The notes below the pieces were generated by a model. That model was not told the DNA's origin. It did no database searches and saw nothing but the letters and a program-made list of their open reading frames with translations. DNA of 64,000 nt from Ignelater luminosus (lineage: Eukaryota; Arthropoda; Insecta; Coleoptera; Elateridae). Below are positions 47,190 to 57,225 of the stretch, piece after piece. Both the position numbers and the translations under genes were made by a program. The stretch spans positions 58,781-122,780 of the forward strand of contig VTPC01090886.1 in the NCBI GenBank assembly GCA_011009095.1, given 5' to 3'. Every line of letters starts with the position of its first letter. The stretch's first letter is position 1.

Positions 47190-47708
47190 CTTATTCATTC
47201 AGCTTTTATTGATAAAATGAACATGAAAGTCTATTCAAAAATCGGAACGATATAAGTCTTGATTCAGCGTAACTAAAACCACCAAATACTACACTACAAA
47301 CAAAGACTGCTTGCGTCAATTATCAAGAGAGCAAAATATTAGGAAGCATAAACAATTTAAAAGTTTAACCCTCAATCAATCAGTTTCAGTTGCGTAGACT
47401 ATATACAGCTTTAAACAAAACTAGCAAAGATCAGAAAGCGTTTTAAACCCAACTATCAGTACCTATTTAGATTGGTACAATGCGAATGAAGATTTCCCCC
47501 ATTTGAGTGACTTCAGGATTTCCGGTGGCTAACCAAGAGAGGGTCACTTCAAAGAGCGGTGTCCGGGGTGAGTTCTGTTCTTTAGAACCTAGTACGCCCT
47601 GAAGCAAAATAAAATCTTTGAGTCCTCTTATCCCGTACGAAACAATCCAAACATCAAACTGCGCCTGTATGATGGTGCGTCCTGAGGTAGCCGCCTTACT
47701 AATTTAAT
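47190..47708 (-). CDS. Candidate terminal exon of an unrecognised gene
   Basis: On the minus strand 77 codons are open from 47705 to a TAA near 47473: GRTIIQAQFDVWIVSYGIRG, LKDFILLQGVLGSKEQ, SPRTPLFEVTLSWLATGNPE and VTQMGEIFIRIVPI. The composition is balanced and protein-like, unlike the surrounding AT-rich frames. It is preceded by ATTAAATTAG, a possible splice acceptor, and followed about 260 bases later by AATAAA (minus strand, near 47210), a possible poly(A) signal. The upstream in-frame stop fits an exon that starts at that acceptor. I do not recognise the protein. It could be the last exon of a host gene, a processed fragment, or part of a mobile element. No upstream exon was found with confidence. 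Confidence 0.35.
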
Positions 47709-48258
47709 TTCTGAATCCTAACACCTGCCCTGGCAGCATTAATAATAAAAACAACAAGATACGTCTTTCACCAGACAAAAACGAGCATTGCTCATGCAAT
47801 TTCTACGTTTAACAGATTTTTCCCAGATTTGAATTTGAAGCTAAAGGGAATGATCCTATGCATAAATTTAAGTGTTGAAACTCTTTTTCTTTTAACCATA
47901 CAGTTTTTGATATTGTTACTGATTAAGGGTGTCCATCTAGATAACTTTTCTCCATACATACAAACGCAAACTTTGTCATTCACGGATCTAAGACAGATGT
48001 ACTTATTCTTTGGTTAAGATTCTGGTAAGAGTTCAGTGCAAATCGTACGCCAGAAATTTCTGTTTAGTTCTTCCTTCCTTACAAGCCCAATCCCTAAGAC
48101 AGCTTCCAACTTACTTATGGAGATGCCTTGTTCAATCTCAAACCTAAGAAGAATTCACCGAAGCAAAATCACGAAGCAAATAAATCTTCTTAATCTCGGA
48201 TATTACACTCTATAAAGACGTAGACAACCATCATGCAAATGTAAGGTTGCACAAGTAA

Positions 48259-48957
48259 CACTTGTTTTTCTCTGATGCAAGAGGCGCTTTGTTGTTCGTA
48301 TACCATCCTGACCTTCGCTCTTCCTATAAATTGCCATTTTTGACGGAAGAAAGCTTCGACTTCAAAATCGACCCGCCTCCAAATGATGTGCTCATATAAC
48401 TAAGATCGCAGGATGTAATCTGTTTTCCCCTTCTATGTGTATCTTCTGTAAAAAAGTCTTTGATCAATTTCGGTGTCTTGCTTATCATTTCTGCTAAATA
48501 ACTACTGCCTGTTGGTGTAAAACAGGGGGACATAGGACACTTTCAAAATCCCCTTTCCTTCACAAAACTGCTGCATAGGATACATAAGAATCTCTTCATC
48601 TTTGTACGTTAGCTTTTGTTGCACAAGATCAGTAATCAATTAAGTTTTTCTCCACTTTAGAAATTCAGCCGTCTCTTATATTAAGATGATTATTAACAAA
48701 AAACTTATTGTTCAACTACGACAGTTTCTGATCCAGCCTAGACAAACTTTATTTGAGAATCACCCGAAGCCTATAACCAAAGCAGTTACAAAATCAACAA
48801 TCCTAACGATAAATGCAACTTTAAGCAACCTGTTTTGAATTCTGGTTTTGCTACAGATTCGTTTCTTGCAGCGATTCAAATTGGTCCTGTTTACACGTTT
48901 CCTACCTTGGAGGGTTTGCAACATTTATTCAGCAATGCTCTGTATTTAATTTGTTCT
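48259..48957 (+). pseudogene. Two unrecognised protein-like open segments
   Basis: Segment 48259-48396 reads HLFFSDARGALLFVYHPDLR and then FLTEESFDFKIDPPPNDVLI. Segment 48757-48957 reads ESPEAYNQSSYKINNPNDKC, FKQPVLNSGFATDSFLAAIQ and IGPVYTFPTLEGLQHLF. Both are on the plus strand and look more like real protein than their neighbours, but they are short, stop-bounded and match nothing I know. They may be parts of one decayed gene or mobile element. The direction is opposite to the exon-like segment at 47.5 kb. Confidence 0.25.
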
Positions 48958-50085
48958 TGAACTATAACAAATTAGTTCAGAAGTGACAAAGAAAAGATGT
49001 AAAGATTTCATGTTACCAAGGTTTAAGTTGATAGATTCTTAAGACTATGGAAGTTTCCAGCATGGGATAAAGACAGAAATCAGTTCAAACTTTATGACTG
49101 GATAAGAATTTCCAGAGCTAAAAGCTAAAAAGGTAGAAAAACAAAGGATGTGTAACTAAAATCGTACGATTGGCATCTAGATTGTAATGAGGCTGGAATA
49201 AAAAATCTAGACAAGAGATTTTGTGTCTGTTATTGGCTACAGTCTTCCTTCTTTATTCCATTACAAACAAGTCATTATGGAAAAAAGGTTGTCAAACAGG
49301 TTCAGTCACACTTAACGTGCTTGGTCTTTTATACAAAGTTTTGTTGTGAGGTTTCTAGAAGTGTTTTCCACCCAAAAAGTAGAAATGCATTGCCTTGCGT
49401 CACCTTGGGTGGAGAATGTTTTAAAAGGTACTGATGCAAATACATCCCTTTTGCGGCACTCAAGATAGCTGTAAAGAATTGTAGTCGATAAAGAAAGACT
49501 TACAACACATTTATGACAGATATTATGAAGACCAAGGTTTTTGGTAGCAGAACTGTAGGGTGCATAAGAATCGCCGGTGTAGCAAACTCTTAAAAACCAC
49601 CTCCTTTATTTTCTGTGGACGCTCATTGAAAGTTCACATCGGATCCAAACGCCGAATGCTGCCGTCACGTAATTTTTTGGAAAGATAAAGCTTTGAACTC
49701 GAACTATAAGTAGGTGAAGAAGCAGTTCGTAAATCACTCTTTACTTGCTAAGACCTGAATTCACTGACCAAAATATCTGAATGCTTTCTTCCTCATGGCA
49801 AACATTTTATGAGGTCTGTTCACTGTTGTAGATGTAAATTAAAACATAACTGTGTAATGTTAGAATTGATAAGCTCCTTGAACTAGTTGTAGATAAGTTC
49901 TCAAGTCAAAGTTTGATTACATATAACTTTTTTTAAAATTTTTACATATTATTTGACTCCCTCAACAAAGCCTCAGAAGAGGCAAATCAAGGGAAGAATT
50001 TTGAAGAAACTGCTCAAAAAAGCGTGATCAGACTGAAGCACATACCCAGTCTATAGAAATCAACAAAAGTGATCATGAATCAAGG
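48958..50085. other. No supported gene
   Basis: Moderately AT-rich sequence with only short frames. No family motif or repeat ends seen. Confidence 0.4.
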
Positions 50086-50443
50086 GAAACCATTACAAGA
50101 AGTTATCTCCTATATCGTTGCTTTCCAGTAATGTCAAAATTGTTTGAGAAACTCTTGCTCACAATAAACACTCGACAATAAACCAAGTGCACAGAATTAC
50201 TAATTAAAAAAAATAAAATAAATGTTTCTTGACGTGTTTCAAGCCTTTAATGAAGTCTGGCACAAAAGACTGTATTAGAGATTAGAACAGACGCTGCCCA
50301 AAGAACATCGCTAACTATTAAAATCATATCTAACAGGTAGAACGTTTTGATTAAAATAAAATGATCAGATGTCAGAACTGAAAGATGTTCACGCAAAAAT
50401 GTCGCAAGGGAGCATATTAGGGCCCATCCTGCATTGCTAGTGA
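50086..50443 (+). mobile_element. Jockey-type LINE, reverse transcriptase fragment
   Basis: The pieces read in order: SYLLYRCFPVMSKLFEKLLL (about 50105-50165; relatives have SYRPISLLP..SKLFEKL), then LDVFQAFNEVWHKRLY (50230-50275; relatives have LDV.QAFD.VWH.GL), SYLTGRTF (about 50325), and MSQGSILGPILHC (50400-50437; relatives have VPQGSVLGPLLY). These are palm motifs of jockey-clade reverse transcriptase. The reading is broken by frame changes and stops and ends abruptly at about 50440. A C-terminal piece of the same type lies at 52.75-53.25 kb on the same strand, so the two may be halves of one LINE. Confidence 0.75.
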
Positions 50444-50833
50444 GTGTAACGAGCCATCCATACTAGAGAAGTCTCGAACGGACTCGGCGTTGCCGGTCGA
50501 ATATACCGAAGGAGTCTGGAACAGTCCGACCATCGAATGCACGAGAGAAGGCGCAAACCCTCTAGGCTCATCGAGAGGAAAAATTGATTGAGCACATGCT
50601 ATGGAGTCATTTTAATGATTGTTTTAGTGACAATAGGTAGTTTTTTCTTATGATTAAAGGTAATAATAGGTAATGCAGTATGGGAGATATGAGCTAGTGG
50701 TGCTTGTTGCGTTGTGTTTGGTCACGCTTGGGTAGTTTTAGACGCTCGTGTTTTGTGACATTTTACCCTGTGTTTCTCTTTAATACATTTCAGGCATGTT
50801 GTGCTAAATTTCTGTTTCAATAACATAAATTAC

Positions 50834-51125
50834 AGGGAAACTCCCATTCTAAACGAATCTGCTAAACTCGAACAAATAGACTTTCTCGTGCGCTTACAAG
50901 TAGCGTAAACTTTCATTCAAATTTAGGAACTATCTAGAAACACACTGTGTATAAATTATTAACTTTTTTATTTATTGAACGATAGACGTGAAACTTGCAC
51001 ACTATATAGGGAAAACCCCATTCTAAACGGACCTGCTAAACTCGAACCAATAGATGTTCTTGTACGCTAGTCAATGGCGTGTATTTCCATTCAAACTAAG
51101 TAACTGTTTCGAAACACCCTGTGAA
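50834..51125. repeat. Tandem repeat, 174 bp period, about 1.7 units
   Basis: Unit 1 starts AGGGAAACTCCCATTCTAAA at 50834 and unit 2 starts AGGGAAAACCCCATTCTAAA at 51008. The units stay alignable through CTGCTAAACTCGAAC and the GAAACAC(A/C)CTGTG end, with roughly 15-20% differences by eye. Unit 2 stops near 51125. Similar CTGTG/CACAG-type edges occur at the termini of Tc1-like elements, so the repeat may be duplicated element ends or a small satellite. Confidence 0.75.
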
Positions 51126-52744
51126 TACGGATGAAGATATCGGTAAGCACAAGATTGTTTCCTACTCTACCGTCGACGGTCTTTTTGACGTTGCAATCAG
51201 ATTTCCTATGGCAGGCCACCCCTGAATTCTTCCCATTTAACCCAATGTAAAATAATAGAGAACGTAGAGGTGTGTTGCAAGCGCTTTGTTGCCCTTGCAT
51301 ATCTCTCCATCCGGATTGTTTTAGCATTACCGTACCGATAAAGATCCCAGCTACCTTTCTGCCTATGAAAGAGCTTAATCCACCTATTTAGAAGGGCGTC
51401 AGTAGCGTGCAAAGTCGAGACACATTCGTCACTTTTTCACTCGTCCCGGGCAAACCGTAGAAAATATGAAGAAATAATTATTCCATATGGATCCACAAAC
51501 GGGTCCTCATCGATCCCCGTTTTAACATTGGATTCATCGGTTACACGGAGCCCAGGCCAAATAACACTCCTTAAAAATCAGGATTTCCCCTATTTAAGTT
51601 TGACGCAGGTGGTAGATGTAGTACTACGCAGCACATCGATTGGTGCCTATTTCGCGATTAAGTACCTCCAAATAAGCACTTCAGGTGGGGCTAAAGGAGG
51701 TCTCGCTCCCCTCCCCCCAGCTCCAGACCCAGGGTGTTTGAATTTCTGAGATGTTTTAATTGGAACGTGTATATTGGCTGAAACCTTCCCTTCTTCTTTT
51801 GACCATACGGTGGTCCATTTTGCACTAGTTTTGGTTGGTCGCTTTTTTGACCCTGAAGATGGATAGCCCCATTGATATAAACCGTTTTGATTAAGTACCA
51901 CAAATAAGGACGCTGTAAAACGCCAAAAATACATCAAACCGTTTTTTACGAAATAGCTGTACCGAAAAACAGTTAAAGTCTCATGCCAATACGACTTTTA
52001 GTTTCCGAGGTACAGCGCAAAACGCTTCATTGTTGGTTTTCCGGTGGTGGAGGGAGCATAACAGAAGCGAATAGGATCATTTTTGTGTACAGGTGGGCTA
52101 CGTTCAGAAATAGGGAAATGAGTGAGTGATAGTAAGGTGAAAGGTGACTGACGTCACTGGCAATGGGACATTGAGTTGACCTTCATTTCTGAACGACATT
52201 CGCGAGCGAAGTGCAGCGAAGTGTGAACGTGATGATGCTAATGCTAATATTGCATTTCTATTATAATTATTGCTATTACGTGACATGATTATATTTCTGA
52301 TGACAGCCAAATTATAGTCAGTTAGGTTATAAATGATGTTCACCCGTTGCTCACCCTAGTCCTGACTGGGTAGACAAAAGCGTAACATTAGCGTTATTCC
52401 AACGACTTACTGAACGAGGGCGAGGGTGAGGCTTCTCTCAATCGCCTGTATTTTTGAGAGTGCAGAGTCACACAAAGGTTACACAAACTTCACTCTGGGT
52501 GTGATTCTAAACCTAACCCTGCTGAGAAAATATAACTTTACTCGCAGCGTATTTATTCCGACTGACACTGAACGCCTAGGCATACTATGCTCACAGCTCA
52601 CAGTAGCGCATGGGACGGGGATAAGAGGAAGCTGAAAGTAAACAAAGGGACCAGAGTAACTGCCGGCAACATCGATTTTATTGTTATTTGTGATCTCAAG
52701 TATAAGAATCCGAGCATAGTTGCCGGTCCTCACATTTTACATAC
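51126..52744. other. Mixed sequence, no supported gene
   Basis: Less AT-rich than average. A minus-strand frame at about 51420-51240 reads LHATDALLNRWIKLFHRQKG, faintly like the helix-turn-helix start of a Tc1-type transposase, but too little is left to call. A Gly/Pro-rich patch at 51680-51740 and a short inverted pair, GTTCAGAAATAGGG (52103) and CATTTCTGAAC (52184), may be other element ends. No target duplications found. Confidence 0.35.
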
Positions 52745-53260
52745 TCAACTACCTTAGGCGCCTGCACAGAAACTGCAAAGATCCATCGATAACTTTATGA
52801 CTGAAAAAAGAAATATAAACTCCACAACAGGAAAATAGATGCAATTTAGCCAGAGTTGGAGAAGAAAAACTGATATGGAAAAGGCACATCAAAAAGGAAA
52901 TGAAACTTTTGATGATTGGAAGAAATACTACCATAAGAATGCATAACTAACTACTAGTGTCCAAATCTGAAAGCCTGTATGGACATATGGATTCAGCTAT
53001 TAGGATGCACTGCAGAAAGTAACAGAAGAAAAATCAAAACTTTCTAAAACAGGGTGCTCAGAAATATTTACAAAGCTTCCTGGTGCAGTAGAGAACGAGA
53101 CATCCACAGGGACGCAAATATCGATAACGTTATGGAAAAATAAGCAGATTTAAAAATAAAGGTATAGCCTATACAAAGCATCCAAATGAGGAAGTTCTAC
53201 AACTGCTAGACAGTGGTAGCTTAGTGCTATATCTAAAGAGAAATTAAAAGAATTGACTCA
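52745..53260 (+). mobile_element. Jockey-type LINE, C-terminal end
   Basis: The reading, with frame changes, gives WKRHIKKEMKLLMIGR (52860-52910), PVWTYG (52976-52993), IQLLGCTAESNRRKIKTF, NRVLRNIYKASWCSRERDIH (53050-53110) and RDANIDNVMEK, then HPNEEVLQLLDSGSLVL (53180-53230). The pattern P.WTYGIQLWGC, F.N..LR.I..APW and LH.HPN.....LLD is the conserved C-terminus of jockey LINEs. With stops and frameshifts it is inactive. The part that should precede it, between the GPIL motif and YLGL, is not seen here. Confidence 0.8.
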
Positions 53261-55490
53261 AAATTGGCTTTCTTTTATACAAAATTGTAAATCGTATAAT
53301 CAAGGACTATATAATTAGAAAATCTTAATTAGAGTTAATCTCAATGTATATACGAAAACCTTCTATTTATTAATAAGTTTCAATAAACTCAGTATAGAAA
53401 TTCATATTCTTGAAATGACCTTGACTCAATTTAATAATGCATTAAATATTTGAAATTTTAATTTTCCTAAAACAGCATTAAAATCTATCGGCATACCCAA
53501 TTTATAAAGCGATATACCTTTGCTATGAATAACCTTTTTATAAGAAAAAAATAATGATGCCTTACATAACAATTACATGAAAATTAACCATATAATTTGA
53601 TATGCATCTGATGAAGATTAACAACAACATCAATTGAATTCAAATAGTATACAAAATAATGGCAAGGACAAACTCAGGGAGGAAATTATATTTTGTACAT
53701 ACCAAAGCACATACATTGCATGAATTTAATTTAGACAAATTCTCCTTGAACCACGTCACGAGAAAATCTCTCTTGTAACCTCGTCTTTTTATAACTTCTA
53801 GCTGTTGTAGAAATTTTGCCTTTTAAACTAGGGAATTATTACTAGAGTTTCACTTTACGACGTTTCAGAATAGCACTCCCCGCTGATAATTTTACAACAG
53901 AAATATACTTTACAACTTAATTTTCTGAATTGCTTATTCTATTGCCTTTTGGTAGAAGAGCAATATTGTGTTGTAGTACCTAACATTATTTAGTCTAAGG
54001 AAAAGCAAATACCAAGAAATTTTATAATGTTACAGTCTTGTCTACGTTTGTTAAGGGATGAGAATGAAAACAAAGTTATCTGTGGGAAATAAACTAACAT
54101 GTTTAATATAACTTTTTTGTTGGTTTGTATGTTATTTACCCTGGGGTGGGAATTAAAGAACGCGACATTATGGGGTGTGAAATTTTTGACTTCTTCCTGG
54201 ATACTATTAATAAGTAGCTGAAGAATTTACAATATAAACAGAGATAATTTATGAAAGAAGAACCGAAAACAGGATTTGAATAAGCAGATCGATTCCTAAT
54301 TAAAAGGAATGGGTCTTTAATTTTATTAAAATGATTACATTAGGAATTTATAAAAATCCTACAGGTATTTCAAGGGAAACCATAAATAATTCATTAATAA
54401 AACTAAAGAAATGTTTCACACGCTGTAAAGCTAGTACACATGTTTATAAATAGATATGAGGCATCAGCAGATTGCATGTTATGCAAAAATTTAACCACAA
54501 ACTGCAGCTTCACATGGCTAATAATATAATGTCTTCTATGAAAAATATTAATATTATTATAGTTTAAATTTGTTGTTAACGCCACGCTAACGGTCTTGCA
54601 TACCTGAACTAGGATACATGAAGGTTAAGTTACATTGTTGCAGTCGTCATTCATAAGAATTCCATAGAAAATATTGTGTTTGAATGTATTTTTAGTAGAA
54701 TTGTTTAGCGTGGTTATTAGAAATTTTAAATAATGTTTAATTTATAGTTCAAATAGGAATGATGACACAAATTTATGAATGGACGATCGTATTTTTGCGT
54801 TTTATAGATGATCTTTAACCACATTATTTTTAACATATCTAGTCCAGCAACGTCGATATAATTTATCACCCGGAATTGTAAATAAATATTTTTTAAAATA
54901 TCGAGGGTTAAATTTCTTGTAAACACTGCAGTTTATATTGCAACATTTTCACTGTACTTATTATAGAAATTGTTTTTATTGAAATTTGCTATTATATTGT
55001 AACGATGTCCAACATCTAAACCTAATTTATTAATTGCAAGCCTTTTCTTTATTTTGAAACTGTAATAAGAGACAAAAAGATCTAGAAAGTAAAGTTATCA
55101 CTGATTCAATAATCAAAATTTTCTCCTTGCCCTAGGACCAATCACACGGCATTATTTCTGCTGGCCCTATTCTTTCTTTACTAAAACCATTCCTTTTGCA
55201 AATTTCATAGGTTGCTGATATCTAAAAAAGTGTGCATCTTTATCTAGGAAAATTTAAAGTCTGTCGTCTATTCTGCTAAACTGACCTAAAGCCGTAAAGT
55301 CCTAAAGGTAGGCAGAAGTTATACCAAAGTTTGATTTTTTATGCCAACTTTCTTCTTTAGCCAATTAGTAGAACTACGAAAAGTCCTTTAGGAGACCGCC
55401 TCGTCGCCAAGAATTTTTGCAAGTTGGTGTACTGGTAGATAACTACCTTTCCTTGCCACCACTGCCAAAGAAATTCACAATTCAAACAGC
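53261..55490. other. No gene seen
   Basis: Very AT-rich DNA with short hydrophobic random frames and no repeat ends. Confidence 0.5.
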
Positions 55491-56390
55491 CCTTGCAGTT
55501 TTATCATTATAACATCAAAACCTACTTTTTAACTCCAAAATTAATTTGTTCGAAGGTTTTTGCTTTGCAAAGTGCTGAAACAAAACTCTTAGAAGAACTT
55601 CGAAAGCTAGAACAATCTCGTTGTTTTGATCGTATCTTATTTAACCGTTTCTTGATAAAGACGGAGTACACACCTGCTTTTGGTGCTGAAAAAAGGTATT
55701 CAAATCCAAACTACGATAAAACTGACATCTGCCTTCAAATATTCTTAGTAAGATTCAAAACACTTTTTAATTTATCTACAAATCGCTTTGTTTTTTTTGC
55801 TCTTCCTGGACATAGTACAAAGTATCCACACCGTGTTGATCAATCACTATGTGGCTGTTAAGTGAAAAAAGATTACCAACTCGAGAAAGCTATCTTCCAA
55901 TGTAAAATTTTGTTTGGAAAGATTCTTCTAGCAGTGCAACTGGCTGGTCAGGCCGTCCCATCGTCCACTAAAGAAGTGATGACAAATCTCGTGTCAGTCT
56001 GATAGCGGCAAGTGCTGAAAAGGAAAGGCATGTTTTTCTCGCTGCAAAGTTACAGCTTACAGACTCTTTGAAAGAAGTGCAACTTACTTCTCTAATAGAC
56101 CAGACAAAAATCAGCAATAAAGTTTCAAGGTACTGTACTACTACATACCAAAACTTAAATCTGGGACACAAACTAACTTGTTCGCCTATTCATACTGCGA
56201 ATGATGTCTCTGAAGTGCATGAACTATCCGCATATAGCATATGTTGTTGCTTGTTGAGTAATTCATACATTGGTAACGTACTATATCATCTTGCGGAAAG
56301 ACCTTACTGTTGCCATTTCGGAATTCGCCAGAACGATCTGCCAACCAGGATCATCCCAAGATTGATCTATCATTCTGAAAAGTAACTGCT
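55491..56390 (+). pseudogene. Unrecognised decayed coding-like region
   Basis: The frame at 55493-55861 (122 codons, including ETKLLEELRKLEQSRCFDRI) is followed by a second open stretch. From about 55970 this reads SDDKSRVSLIAASAEKERHV, LAAKLQLTDSLKEVQLTSLI and DQTKISNKVSRYCTTTY, continuing open to 56385. The helical, charged composition is more protein-like than the AT-rich flanks. I do not recognise any domain. It could be an old mobile-element gene or a host pseudogene. Confidence 0.3.
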
Positions 56391-56904
56391 CACCATAGAA
56401 GTATGCAAGCATCTTACTAATTTGGTCTTATCACATTTATCTGGCCAGTTTCACTTTTTAAAAAAGCATTCTGTGTATGAAGCGGAGACAAAGTCTTAAG
56501 GGACGGCCGAACTTACTTACTGGGATACTGGGAAGATATATATACATATAACCAATATTCCGTAGTGATTGTTCTTGTATTTCTAAAATTATCTATAAAT
56601 GTTCCGGTCGCGTATTACCTACTATAAAGTATTCAGAATCTACTCACTTTTCGGTAGAACTGCTAATGGCAACATGTGTTACAGTTGTCATGTCATTTTG
56701 AAAAACTGCCACCATCTTACTTTTTGGGTTGATTTGAAAAAGAACACTGCGATTTATATTTTTTAAAAGGTACTCCAAGCGAGTATACCGAGCATCATGC
56801 TTGTATTGTCAAATGCAGTATTTGGATAGCCTGCAATATGCAATATCGAAATAAGGAGCACAACCATTAGGAGCAGAAATATAAAAACAAACAATTAGAG
56901 TTGC
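56391..56904. other. No gene seen
   Basis: AT-rich sequence between the unrecognised coding-like region and the LINE tail. Only short frames are present. Confidence 0.45.
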
Positions 56905-57225
56905 GCCGATCGATGGCAGGCTGCCTAAGAGAAATAATATGGAATAATAAATACACGAAGATAGATAGTAAACTCAATCTGTTGAATAAATACAACAAAG
57001 AAGGTCAAAAAAGACGTAAATAAAGAAACACATGAATAATAAGAAAATCTTACTGTGCAAGATTCAGCAAAGTAGTTGCTTAGAAGAGAAGAATGGAATG
57101 AAAACGTAGAAAGGATGGAATATGTACTTTAGGTGATGAAAGAAAAAGAGAAGAGAAAACGTAGACGCGATGCCATATCAAGGTCAACTTCAAACGACTA
57201 TTTGGGTAAAAATAAAAAATTCTAA
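56905..57225 (+). mobile_element. LINE C-terminal fragment (RTE-like)
   Basis: MAGCLREIIWNNKYTKIDSK (56912-56970) corresponds to the thumb region read in the LINE at 26.7-28.4 kb as VSGCLQDVV.RNKDIRI. Later, RRMERKRRKDG in one frame and EEWNENVERMEYV (57090-57130) in the next match the (R/K)..EWN.HV.RM C-terminal signature, followed by RRDAISRSTSNDYLGKNKKF and a stop. It is much shortened between the two. Clade inferred from these two matches. Confidence 0.55.

Noticed and set aside
50445-50834. Segment starting TGTAACGAGCC and ending AATTACA, resembling a solo LTR
   Set aside because: It has TG...CA edges and an LTR-like size, but no matching flanking duplication, no second copy and no primer-binding site in the window. 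Not called.
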